64,000 bases of DNA from positions 19,897,404 to 19,961,403 of the forward strand of contig OZ024857.1 in NCBI GenBank assembly GCA_964017155.1, in the 5' to 3' direction. The DNA is from Oasisia sp. SBJ-2009 (taxonomy: Eukaryota > Annelida > Polychaeta > Sabellida > Siboglinidae). The first letter of the stretch is position 1. Each line of letters opens with the position of its first letter. Below, in pieces: positions 22,287-34,815 of this stretch. Under the pieces are notes generated by a model that saw only the letters and a list, made by a program, of their open reading frames with translations, was not told where the DNA came from and searched no databases. A program made the position numbers and the translations under genes.

Positions 22287-25200
22287 AGTAGTATGTCTCG
22301 GTCCTATCGCGAGGCACTTGGAGCGGAGCGGCGCGGGAGGAGGAGGAGTACCACCGGTGGAATTCCACCGGTGGAATTCCACCGGTCAAGTGTCGCCCTC
22401 TGGCGGATAGGTCGTGTACGAGTGGCGCCATCAGGCGGATAGATCATGCAGTAGTGGCGCCACCTGGTGGACAAGTCACAACTAAAACTACACAAATTCG
22501 TGCTTCTTATTATTTAAAAGTGGCGCCTCTTGGCGGATAGGTCGTGCATCAGTGTCGCCCCTTTACGGGTAGTTCACAAACTAATACTATCCAAATTCGT
22601 GTGTCTTATTTTTTTTAAATTAAGTCAAAATGGCGTTAGGGGTTATGTAGCGTCCCCTCGCGGATAGGTGACGAATTATAAACTTGGTGAAAGAACAGGT
22701 GGGGTCACCTGCCGGACACGTATTCGCCTAATCGATCACGTGACTTAATATTGTACTCTGTTACTTCGCTGTTTTTTCATTCAACTCGATACAATGTTGC
22801 AATAAAACGGTACGCTTATACCAGAAATAGCATTCTTGTAAGTATGTTTCGTCGTGTCAGCGTATATATTTTATATATTATATATCGAGTTGTCATTGGT
22901 TGTAACGCTTCGACCGCCCACGTGACCCAAGCGATGACGTATATAACCCGGCCGGATTTCGAGGTTGTCTATACACTAGGTGAAAGAACAGGTGGAGTCA
23001 TCTGCCGGATACGTATTCGGCTAATCGATCACGTGACTTAATATTGTACTCTATGACTGCTGTTGTTCCATCCAACAATGTTGCAATATAGTAAAATATG
23101 AAAAACATGACTAAGTTATGGCATGGCATGTAAACACTAAAAACACGTACAATTGACAAAGTGATGGCGGTGAAACGCTGAAAAAGTTGCGAAATGATAC
23201 AAAGTTGGCACATGGAGTTAGTAAAATATGAAAAACATGACAAAGTTATGGCATGTAAACACAAAAAATACGTAAAATTGACAAAGTGATGGCGGTGAAC
23301 CGCTGAAAAAGTTGTGAAATGGTACAAAGTTGGTAAATGGAGTTAGTAAAATATGAAAATCTTGACAAAGTTATGGGATGTAAACACTAAGAACACGTAA
23401 AATTGACAAAGTGATGGCGGTGAAACGATGAAAAAAGTTGTAAAATGGTATAAAGTTGGCACACCGAGTTAGTAAATATGAAAACATGACAAAGCTATGG
23501 CGTAGAATAGAAAACTATACTATTTTTCTACAAGTTACAAGAATAACTTAGTTAAATTTGTGAAAACACCACCTGTGTAACGCAATGAAACGGTGAAACG
23601 TTACGAAATGGAACGAGGTGAGGACACTGGCTCAGTGAAATAAGAAAAGTTGGCAGGGTTATTGCGTGGAAACTTTAAATGGCACTAGTTTTTAACGTTA
23701 TCACTATGATTGAATGTGTAATTTTGCAAGAAATTGTGTTATGGCCCTGATGTGACCCGACATTTTACGGAAGTTGTGTTTTGCATGTGATAGGAAGCGT
23801 CATTAAAACGGAAATGATGGTCTGCGCATGACATAAAACGGTCCTAGTCTCGTGTGTATGGATTGGGCAACGACAAGTTATAGCATGTAAACATTAAAAT
23901 ACATGAAATTGACAAAGTCATGACGGTGAAACGCTAAAAATATGTGAAATGGTATAAGGTTGGTGCACCGTGTGAGTAAAATATGACAAACTTGACAAAG
24001 TTATGGTATGTAAACCCTAAAAATAAGTGAAATTGACAAAGTGATGGCGGTGAAACGCTGAAACAGTTGTGAATGATACAAAGTTGGTGCACCGGTTTGG
24101 TAAAATATGAAACACTTGACAAAGTTATGGTGTTGAAACAGAAAAATATTCCATTTTACTACAAGTTACAAGAATAGGTTAGTTAAATTAGTAAAAAAAA
24201 CACTACCTGTGTAACACAATGAAACGGGTGAAATGGTACGAAATGGAACGAGGTTATCAAACCGACTTAGCAGAATATGAAACAACTTGACAAAGTTATC
24301 TCATGTAATCACTAAAACTACGTCAAATTGTCAAAGTCATCGCGGTGAAACGCTGAACAGTTGTGAAATGGTGCAAAGTTTGGTACCCCGAGTTAGTAAA
24401 ATATGAAAAACATGACAAAGTTATGGCATGTAAACACTAAAAACACGTAACATTGACAAAGTGATGGCGGTGAAACGCTGAAAAAGTTGTGAAGTGGTAC
24501 AAAGTTGACACACCGAGTTAGTAAAATATTAAATAACTTGACAAAGTTATGACGTAGAATAGAAAAATATTCTATTTACTACAAATTACAAGACTAACTT
24601 AGTTAAATTTGTTAAAACAGCACATGTGTAACGCAATGACACGGTGAAACGTTACGAAATGCTATGGAGATAGCACACTGACTCAGGCAAATAAGAAAAC
24701 TTGTCAAGGTTATCGTGTTGAAAACATTAAATGGCACTAGTTTTTAACGTTATGACTATGGTCGAAGGTGTAATTTTGCAAGAAATTGTGTTACGGTCCT
24801 GATCTGACCCACCATTTTTACGAAAGTTGTGTTTTCCACGTGGTAGGAAGCGTCATTTTAACGGAAGTTATGGTTTGCACTTGACATAAAACTGTCCTAG
24901 CCTCGTGTGTATTGGTTGCACAACGACATATATTGCCTACGTGGAGAACGAAGAAATTCTAGTTGACCTACATACGGGTCAACACGCATGCGCACTCACG
25001 ACATAATTATGTAAGTTGCTTACGTGGGGAACGTGATCTGTGTGTACTACATAATGGACATGTGATGACATGGCCGTATGAATAAACATGTTCAGACTTG
25101 CGAAGGAAAGGCCACTACGTGACAGATACAATGTATTACGTTGTTTTTATTTACTGCTTGTTGCCTAGCAACCTATTGTTGAACCGGTGACTTACAGTCA

Positions 25201-26502
25201 AAGTTATGGTATGTAAACCCTAAAAATAAGTGAAATTGACAAAGTGATGGCGGTGAAACGCTGAAAAAGTTGTGAAATGATACAACGTTGGTGCACCGGT
25301 TTGGTAAAATATGAAAAAACTTGACAAAATTATGGTGTTGAAACAGAAACATATTCCATTTTACTACAAGTTACAAGAATAAGTTAGTTAAATTAGTAAA
25401 AACACTACCTGTGTAACACAATGAAACGGTGAAACGTTACGAAATGGAACGAGGTTAGCAAACCGACTTAGCAGAATATGAGAAACTTGTCAAAGTTATA
25501 GCATGTAAACACTAAAAATACGTGAAAATGACAAAGTCATCGCGGTGATGCGTTGAAAAATTGTGAAATGGTACAAAAATTGGCACACCGAGTTAGTAAA
25601 ATATGAAATAACTTGACAAAGTTATGACGTATAATAGCAAAATATTCTATTTACTACAAATTACAAAACTAACTTAGTTAAATTTGTTAAAACACCACAT
25701 GTCTAACGCAATCAGACTAATAAGAAAACTTGTCAAGGTTATCGCGATGAAACTTTAAATGGAATCAGTTTTAACGTTATGACTGGTCGAAGGTCTAATT
25801 TTACAAGAAATTGTGTTATGGTGCTGGTCTGCCCCACCATTTTTACGGAAGTTGTGTTTTGCACGTGGTAGGAAACGTCATTTGAGCGGAAGTTATGGTG
25901 TGCGCATGACAAATCTGTCCTAGCCTCGTGTGTATAAGTGCAAATGTCCTGTTTTATTTTAGGAGACTTAGAAAATAAAGCATTCCTTACAAGGATAGTA
26001 TAATAAAATAACATAAAATAATATAACACTACATAATAAAATTAAATAATATAACATAACATAAAGCAACATAATAAAATAAAATAACATGAACAAAAAT
26101 AAATTAATATAACAAAACATAAAATGAAATAAGGCGAAATAAAATAAATTAATATAACAACATAACATAACATAACATAATGTAATATAACACAACATAA
26201 AATGAAATAAGGCGAAATAAAATAAAATAACATAAAACATAGAACATAACATACAGCAACATAATAAAATAAAATATGTAGCAGAACAGAACATAACATA
26301 ATATGATGTAACATAAATTAATAAATAACATAAAGTAATATAACACAACATAAAATTAAATAAGGCGAAATAAAATAAAGTAAAATAATATAACAACAGG
26401 ACATAGCATAATATAATATAACAACATAAAGTAAAATAAAGCAACATAATATAATAAAATAACATAAAATAATATAACACAACATAATAACATAAAATAA
26501 CA
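22287..26502 (+). repeat. left arm of the foldback element
   Basis: Order from the outside: terminal TIR and GC-rich block; CCACCGGTGGAATT tandem (22350-22386); GTGGCGCC-type subterminal units (22389-22575); two copies of a 75-bp module GAAAGAACAGGTGG...CACGTGACTTAATATTG (22689 and 22981); then about ten divergent copies of a unit of roughly 120 bp (AAATATGAAAAACATGAC, AAAGTTATGG, GTGATGGCGGTGAAACGC) between 23090 and 25610; then a CGTGTGTATAAGTGC block and the AT-rich inner end. Confidence 0.85.
22350..22575 (+). repeat. subterminal GTGGCGCC repeats of the foldback element
   Basis: Two and a half copies of a 16-bp self-complementary unit (ACCGGTGGAATTCC) are followed by units of about 32 bp starting GTGTCGCC or GTGGCGCC and containing GGCGGATAG (22389, 22421, 22453, 22521, 22552). 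Mirror copies lie at 32090-32315. Arrays like this near transposon ends often bind the transposase; that role is inference here. Confidence 0.7.
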
Positions 26503-26510
26503 TAATAAAC
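25991..26510. repeat. AT-rich TAAAATAACA low-complexity block, left
   Basis: About 520 bp of near-repeats of AACATAAAATAAT. Translations look like Tyr/Leu/Cys-rich membrane proteins, but the pattern comes from the repeat and is present in several frames, so no gene is called. Confidence 0.9.
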
Positions 26511-26513
26511 TAA

Positions 26514-26630
26514 ATTTTACTAAAGTCAACGTGGTAATTTCATAATATTTTTTTCCCCGGGGAACAAAAAAAAACACCACTCGTTAACTCGCCAAATGTT
26601 ATGAAATTACCACGTTGACTTTAGTAAAAT
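26514..26630. repeat. perfect 32-bp hairpin in the loop
   Basis: 26514-26545 and 26599-26630 are exact inverted copies (ATTTTACTAAAGTCAACG outward). The 53-bp spacer contains CCCCGGGG between T-rich and A-rich runs. It sits at the inner edge of the left arm. Confidence 0.9.
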
Positions 26631-27639
26631 GTGAATATATGCCAAGGTTATGGTCTCGAAACACAAAAAGGTATGTCATGACTGTGATCGAAGCCGCCAT
26701 TTTACAAGAAATTCTGTTACGGAAGTAGTCGAAGCCATCGTTTTCTATGTAAAACCCTAATTAGTGGCTGTTTTATCCGCTAGATGGGGCTCGCGTCTAA
26801 CGTAGTGTCAGAGTTATACGCTAGGTGGTACCAGTTTTTAAAGAAGTGACGTGGCAACCCAAGATTTGTTTTAGATTGTTTTAGATTTGGTTAGGAAAAT
26901 GATGTGTGTCGTAAAAAAAACCACCAAGGTTCTCGGTTTATGATAGAAAGTGTCAAAGTTTTCCCACAGAAGATTATGAAAGTAACAAGATGACTTAGAA
27001 AATACGTCAAAGTGACAAAGTCATGGCGGTGAAACGGAGAAAGGTTGTGAAATGGTACAAAGTTGGGACACCGACTAAGTAAAATATGAAAAACTTGACT
27101 AAGTTATCACGTGGAAACAGAATAAATATTCTATTTTACTACAGGTTACAAGAGTAACTTAGTTAACATTGTGAAAACACCACCTGTCTACGCAATGAAA
27201 CGGTAAAACGTTACGAAATGCTACGAAGTTAGCCCACAGACTTAGTAAAACACGAATATTTAATAAGGTTTTCATCCCAAAACTCTAAAAGTTACGTTAT
27301 GACTGTGACCGAAGCCACCATTTTACAAGAATTTCTGTTATGGATATAGTCGAAGCCATAGTTTTCTATGTCAAACCCAAATTAGTGGCTGTTTTGTGCG
27401 CTAGATGGGGCTCGCGTCTAACGTAGTGTCAGAGTTATCTGCTAGGTGGCATACGTTTTTAAAGAAGTGACGTCGCAACCCAAGATTTTTCTAGATTGTT
27501 CACGGTGTATGATAGAAAGTGCCAAAGATTTTCCACAAAAGGTTATGAAAGTACCAAGATGACTTAGAAAAATACGTCAAATTGACAAAGTCATCGTGGT
27601 GAAACGCTGAAAAGTAGTGAAATGGTGCAAAGTTTGCAC

Positions 27640-27850
27640 GCAAAATATGTTTCATATTTTGTTTTGTAAACATATCGTGTTTGTAAATTTTAGTTTTGTT
27701 TTGTAAACATAACTTGTTTGTAAATATTTTGTTTTTGTTTTATAAACATAACGTGTTTGTAAACTTTCTGTTTTGTATTTTGTTTTGTAAACATAACGTG
27801 TTGGTAAACCTAAGTTTTGTTTTGTAAATATAACGTGTTTGTAATCTTTA
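27640..27850. repeat. TTTTGTAAACATAACGTG tandem repeat
   Basis: Five degenerate units of roughly 35-60 bp built from TTTTGTAAACATAACGTG and TTTGTAAA, at the loop/right-arm transition. Confidence 0.8.
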
Positions 27851-28676
27851 TGTTATTTAATATTATTATATTGCCTTATTTTAACTTGTTATGTTGCATC
27901 ATATTATCTTATGTTATGTTCTGTTCTGTTACATATTTTATTTTATTATGTTGCTGTATGTTATGTTCTATATTTTATGTTATTTTATTTTATTATGTTT
28001 CTTTATGTTATGTTATATTACATTATGTTATGTTCTGTTATGTTGTATTACTTTATTTCATTTCGTCTTATTTAATTTTATGTGTTGTTATATTAATTTA
28101 TTGTTGTTCATGTTATTTTATTTTACTTTAATTGTTATAATGTTATTTTATGTTATTATGTTGTTATATTATTTTATGTTATTTTATTATATTATGTTGC
28201 TTTATTTTACTTTATGTTGTTATATTAGATTATGTTATGTTCTGTTGTTATATTATTTTACTTTATTTTATTTCGCCTTATTTAATTTTATGTTGTGTTA
28301 TATTACTTTATGTTATTTAATATTATTATGTTGCCTTATTTTAAGTTATGTTATGTTACATCATATTATGTTATGTTCTGTTCTGCTACATATTTTATTT
28401 TATTATGTTGCTGTATGTTATGTTCTATGTTTTATGTTATTTTATTTTATTTCGCCTTATTTCATTTTATGTTGTGTTATATTACATTATGTTATGTTCT
28501 GTTATGTTGTTATATTAATTTATTTTATTTCGCCTTATTTCATTTTATGTTTTGTTATATTAATTTATTTTTGTTCATGTTATTTTATTTTATTATGTTG
28601 CTTTATGTTATGTTATATTATTTAATTTTATTATGTAGTGTTATATTATTTTATGTTATTTTATTATACTATCCTT
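27840..28676. repeat. AT-rich TTATGTTATTTTA low-complexity block, right
   Basis: Complementary to the block at 25991-26510 but about 300 bp longer, because the inner part (27840-28140) duplicates it. Long open frames here are repeat artefacts. Confidence 0.9.
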
Positions 28677-31600
28677 GTAAGGAATGCTTTATTTTCTAAG
28701 TCTCCTAAAATAAAACAGGACATTTGCACTTATACACACGAGGCTAGGACAGTTTTGTCATGCGCACACCATAACTTCCGCTCAAATGACGTTTCCTACC
28801 ACGTGCAAAACACAACTTCCGTAAAAATGGTGGGGCAGACCAGCACCATAACACAATTTCTTGTAAAATTAGACCTTCGACCAGTCATAACGTTAAAACT
28901 GATTCCATTTAAAGTTTCATCGCGATAACCTTGACAAGTTTTCTTATTAGTCTGATTGCGTTAGACATGTGGTGTTTTAACAAATTTAACTAAGTTAGTT
29001 TTGTAATTTGTAGTAAATAGAATATTTTGCTATTATACGTCATAACTTTGTCAAGTTATTTCATATTTTACTAACTCGGTGTGCCAATTTTTGTACCATT
29101 TCACAATTTTTCAACGCATCACCGCGATGACTTTGTCATTTTCACGTATTTTTAGTGTTTACATGCTATAACTTTGACAAGTTTCTCATATTCTGCTAAG
29201 TCGGTTTGCTAACCTCGTTCCATTTCGTAACGTTTCACCGTTTCATTGTGTTACACAGGTAGTGTTTTTACTAATTTAACTAACTTATTCTTGTAACTTG
29301 TAGTAAAATGGAATATGTTTCTGTTTCAACACCATAATTTTGTCAAGTTTTTTCATATTTTACCAAACCGGTGCACCAACGTTGTATCATTTCACAACTT
29401 TTTCAGCGTTTCACCGCCATCACTTTGTCAATTTCACTTATTTTTAGGGTTTACATACCATAACTTTGACTGTAAGTCACCGGTTCAACAATAGGTTGCT
29501 AGGCAACAAGCAGTAAATAAAAACAACGTAATACATTGTATCTGTCACGTAGTGGCCTTTCCTTCGCAAGTCTGAACATGTTTATTCATACGGCCATGTC
29601 ATCACATGTCCATTATGTAGTACACACAGATCACGTTCCCCACGTAAGCAACTTACATAATTATGTCGTGAGTGCGCATGCGTGTTGACCCGTATGTAGG
29701 TCAACTAGAATTTCTTCGTTCTCCACGTAGGCAATATATGTCGTTGTGCAACCAATACACACGAGGCTAGGACAGTTTTATGTCAAGTGCAAACCATAAC
29801 TTCCGTTAAAATGACGCTTCCTACCACGTGGAAAACACAACTTTCGTAAAAATGGTGGGTCAGATCAGGACCGTAACACAATTTCTTGCAAAATTACACC
29901 TTCGACCATAGTCATAACGTTAAAAACTAGTGCCATTTAATGTTTTCAACACGATAACCTTGACAAGTTTTCTTATTTGCCTGAGTCAGTGTGCTATCTC
30001 CATAGCATTTCGTAACGTTTCACCGTGTCATTGCGTTACACATGTGCTGTTTTAACAAATTTAACTAAGTTAGTCTTGTAATTTGTAGTAAATAGAATAT
30101 TTTTCTATTCTACGTCATAACTTTGTCAAGTTATTTAATATTTTACTAACTCGGTGTGTCAACTTTGTACCACTTCACAACTTTTTCAGCGTTTCACCGC
30201 CATCACTTTGTCAATGTTACGTGTTTTTAGTGTTTACATGCCATAACTTTGTCATGTTTTTCATATTTTACTAACTCGGGGTACCAAACTTTGCACCATT
30301 TCACAACTGTTCAGCGTTTCACCGCGATGACTTTGACAATTTGACGTAGTTTTAGTGATTACATGAGATAACTTTGTCAAGTTGTTCCATATTCTGCTAA
30401 GTCGGTTTGATAACCTCGTTCCATTTCGTACCATTTCACCCGTTTCATTGTGTTACACAGGTAGTGTTTTTTTTACTAATTTAACTAACTTATTCTTGTA
30501 ACTTGTAGTAAAATGGAATTTTTCTGTTTCAACACCATAACTTTGTCAAGTGTTTCATATTTTACCAAACCGGTGCACCAACTTTGTATCATTCACAACT
30601 GTTTCAGCGTTTCACCGCCATCACTTTGTCAATTTCACTTATTTTTAGGGTTTACATACCATAACTTTGTCAAGTTTGTCATATTTTACTCACACGGTGC
30701 ACCAACCTTATACCATTTCACATATTTTTAGCGTTTCACCGTCATGACTTTGTCAATTTCATGTATTTTAATGTTTACATGCTATAACTTGTCGTTGCCC
30801 AATCCATACACACGAGACTAGGACCGTTTTATGTCATGCGCAGACCATAATTTCCGTTTTAATGACGCTTCCTACCACATGCAAAACACAACTTCCGTAA
30901 AATGTCGGGTCACATCAGGGCCATAACACAATTTCTTGCAAAATTACACATTCAATCATAGTGATAACGTTAAAAACTAGTGCTTAAAGTTTCCACGCAA
31001 TAACCCTGCCAACTTTTCTTATTTCACTGAGCCAGTGTCCTCACCTCGTTCCATTTCGTAACGTTTCACCGTTTCATTGCGTTACACAGGTGGTGTTTTC
31101 ACAAATTTAACTAAGTTATTCTTGTAACTTGTAGAAAAATAGTATAGTTTTCTATTCTACGCCATAACTTTGTCATGTTTTCATATTTACTAACTCGGTG
31201 TGCCAACTTTATACCATTTTACAACTTTTTTCATCGTTTCACCGCCATCACCTTGTCAATTTTACGTGTTCTTAGTGTTTACATCCCATAACTTTGTCAA
31301 GATTTTCATATTTTACTAACTCCATTTACCAACTTTGTACCATTTCACAACTTTTTCAGCGGTTCACCGCCATCACTTTGTCAATTTTACGTATTTTTTG
31401 TGTTTACATGCCATAACTTTGTCATGTTTTTCATATTTTACTAACTCCATGTGCCAACTTTGTATCATTTCGCAACTGTTTCAGCGTTTCACCGCCATCA
31501 CTTTGTCAATTGTACGTGTTTTTAGTGTTTACATGCCATGCCATAACTTAGTCATGTTTTTCATATTTTACTATATTGCAACATTGTTGGATGGAACAAC

Positions 31601-32378
31601 AGCAGTCATAGAGTACAATATTAAGTCACGTGATCGATTAGCCGAATACGTATCCGGCAGATGACTCCACCTGTTCTTTCACCTAGTGTATAGACAACCT
31701 CGAAATCCGGCCGGGTTATATACGTCATCGCTTGGGTCACGTGGGCGGTCGAAGCGTTACAACCAATGACAACTCGATATATAATATATAAAATATATAC
31801 GCTGACACGACGAAACATACTTACAAGAATGCTATTTCTGGTATAAGCGTACCGTTTTATTGCAACATTGTATCGAGTTGAATGAAAAAACAGCGAAGTA
31901 ACAGAGTACAATATTAAGTCACGTGATCGATTAGGCGAATACGTGTCCGGCAGGTGACCCCACCTGTTCTTTCACCAAGTTTATAATTCGTCACCTATCC
32001 GCGAGGGGACGCTACATAACCCCTAACACCATTTTGACTTAATTTAAAAAAAATAAGACACACGAATTTGGATAGTATTAGTTTGTGAACTACCCGTAAG
32101 GGGGCGACACTGATGCACGACCTATCCGCCAAGAGGCGCCACTTTTAAATAATAAGAAGCACGAATTTGTGTAGTTTTAGTTGTGACTTGTCCACCAGGT
32201 GGCGCCACTACTGCATGATCTATCCGCCTGATGGCGCCACTCGTACACGACCTATCCGCCAGAGGGCGACACTTGACCGGTGGAATTCCACCGGTGGAAT
32301 TCCACCGGTGGTTCTCCTCCTCCTCCTCCCGCGCCGCTCCGCTCCAAGTGCCTCGCGATAGGACCGAGACATACTACT
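28141..32378 (-). repeat. right arm of the foldback element
   Basis: Inverted copy of 22287-26502 with the same module order read outward from the loop. It keeps the CCACCGGTGGAATT tandem (32275-32310) and subterminal GTGGCGCC units. It is about 20 bp longer because of small indels. Confidence 0.85.
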
Positions 32379-32415
32379 TAAGTGCATTAAAATATTGGCA
32401 AAGAGCTTGACGATG

Positions 32416-33002
<587 letters not shown>

Positions 33003-33070
<68 letters not shown>
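33003..33070. repeat. TA microsatellite
   Basis: Sixty-eight bases of TA. Confidence 0.97.
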
Positions 33071-33072
<2 letters not shown>

Positions 33073-33394
33073 ACCGTTCCATGGATTGATAGGACAATCA
33101 ATTGTGAATATTGCTATGCCTATGACTATGTTATGTCAGCTATTTACGAAGTGTTGAGCCTACAGTGTAATGCGAGCAATAAACTACAACTATATTCAAC
33201 TAGCAATGTTTGAGTATTTCAATAACATTTATTGACAGGAAGTACAGCTAGACAATTGTTGACAATTCTGGTTTCCAACTGATGTCAGTAATGAAAAACC
33301 AACAACTTGTCCGGCAGTGTAATTAGTCTAATGCCTTATGACATGTGCTTATATATATTATTAATAAATAACAGAGCTATAACAAGTACATTTA

Positions 33395-34030
33395 TTTTGT
33401 ACTTGAGTAAAAGTAAAAGTAACCCTAGAAAAAGCTACTCAAGTAAAAGTAAAAGTACTTCTAGAAAAATGTACTTGAAGTACAAGTAAAAAGTAAAAAT
33501 ATGTACTTGAAGTAAAAACAAAAGTACTTTTCTCCTTAAATAACCTCAGGGCCAAAGCCATTCATGGGCATTGTTGTCTTAGCCGCCCAGTCAGAAAGTC
33601 TTGCACTGCAATTGTGACACCCAGTTCAGGCACAGCAGCATCAGCACCAGACGCTAGATTGCAATTATCTCATTGGCTTCATCAGGTGACAAAGCAAATC
33701 GTTTGTTCAACTGATCTACTTGGAAATCTAGCCAGTCCAGGACACTTAACTTGTCTGTTTTTTTAACGTTCTGGCTGATATTTGTAAATAAATCTATGAT
33801 AATTGCAAGCATTGCCTTGCTTCCGACGCAGATCATTCGCAGAACTTTTAGGACAGTTGCCAATTTAACAAAGAAATTATGAGTACTTCACTACATTGAG
33901 AAAAAGTACACATATTTGTACTTCGTTACAAGTAAACGTACTTTCAAAAAAATTTACTTCGTTACTCAAGAAAAGTAAACTTTTCTACTTAAGTAAAGTA
34001 ACGAAGTAAAAGTACTTCGTTACATTACGG
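33395..34030. mobile_element. degenerate element with AAGTAAAAGTA-type inverted ends
   Basis: The left part (33395-33535) is made of AAGTAAAAGTA and GTACTTGAAGTA words. The right part (33880-34030) carries the complementary style TACTTCGTTAC and AAGTAACGAAGTAAAAG. Such ends are common on non-autonomous hAT-like elements. The middle contains a 69-codon minus-strand frame (33654-33863) that I do not recognise. Exact termini and target duplication were not found. Confidence 0.4.

Positions 34031-34091
<61 letters not shown>
34031..34091. repeat. TA microsatellite
   Basis: About 60 bases of TA. Confidence 0.97.
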
Positions 34092-34097
<6 letters not shown>

Positions 34098-34460
34098 TAT
34101 TATTTTATATAGATATTATAAATGTATATGCGTATTAATAATAAAAATGTTTTACTGGTATGGGCAATATGCGAGGTACAAATCAGTATCTGATAAGAAT
34201 CCGTCCGTAATGAAGTCTTATTCTAACTGTCTTACATACGTGTTAATTATAAATGCTGAGCCTGTGGAAACAAAGTAAGATACGCCAGGTTAGACCGCAA
34301 GATTTATGTAATTAAGTACCACGAATTTCGACCTGCTCTGAATATTCTGGACGCGACGCGAAATTCGCACACAACATTTCATCCGTCCCAATTAATGTTT
34401 TCAATTTATGATCCGTCGTCTTGAAACCATCGTCTTACACCACATTGTTGTGTTATCTGT
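34092..34460. other. no recognisable gene
   Basis: Nothing supported was seen. Confidence 0.4.
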
Positions 34461-34536
34461 GTTGGCTTCTCAGACGGTTTTCCTCGCGTCCTGCATATAA
34501 ATGCAGGAAGCGAGGAAAACCGTCTGAGAAGCCAAC
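34461..34536. repeat. 36-bp hairpin with four-base loop
   Basis: 34461-34496 (from GTTGGCTTCTCAGACGG) pairs with 34501-34536 with a single mismatch around the loop ATAA. It is not obviously part of a larger element. Confidence 0.92.
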
Positions 34537-34815
34537 GTTTACGGCTGCTCGTGGTTGTGCGCCTTCTACTCATACCGCCGGGTGGCAGCACTATTTACTT
34601 CGTCGTGGTTTGACAAGTGTCGCACTGAACTTTTAAAATTGGCAGAGAAGGCCCTAAACACGATTTTACACGTACATTTAGTGACATACAGTCTGCGAGA
34701 TGCTTTTAAGAAGCAGAAGAAATATGCTCTAAATAATTGATCATGGGTAAGTTTATCATTTATGGTCATGGACGGGATAATGTGGTTGGGCGTTATTACA
34801 GGTAGCGTACGTGTG

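Larger units (their letters stand above)
26503..28140 (+). other. asymmetric loop of the foldback element
   Basis: This 1.6-kb centre has no inverted partner in the right arm. It holds a 32-bp perfect hairpin, two direct copies about 625 bp apart of a module with GGGGCTCGCGTCTAACGTAG (about 26786 and 27408), further copies of the roughly 120-bp arm unit in left-arm orientation, a TGTAAACATAACGTG tandem (27640-27850), and an extra copy of the AT-rich block (27840-28140). Confidence 0.75.
22287..32378. mobile_element. 10.1-kb foldback element: two 4.2-kb inverted arms and a loop
   Basis: 22287-26502 and 28141-32378 are inverted copies, nearly identical throughout. Sampled mismatches include 22335 (three-base length difference), 22569, 22634 and 23434, which shows these are two real sequences and not one read twice. 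The ends are AGTAGTATGTCTCGG and its complement. Hexamers CAAGTG (22281-22286) and TAAGTG (32379-32384) flank them, five of six matching, like an aged 6-bp target duplication. No transposase or other protein is recognisable; open frames are mirrored between the arms. It is a non-autonomous inverted-repeat transposon, or less likely an inverted segmental duplication. Confidence 0.85.

Noticed and set aside
22751..23041. 96-codon frame repeated exactly in the other arm (31621-31911)
   Set aside because: The identity only reflects the palindrome; no family recognised and no conservation evidence independent of the arms.
25968..26580. Overlapping Tyr/Leu/Phe/Cys-rich frames that look like membrane proteins
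   Set aside because: They come from an AACATAAAATAAT low-complexity block open in several frames at once, mirrored at 27817-28699.
27817..28699. 244- and 134-codon hydrophobic frames
   Set aside because: Same AT-rich repeat read from the right arm; no domain, no codon preference.
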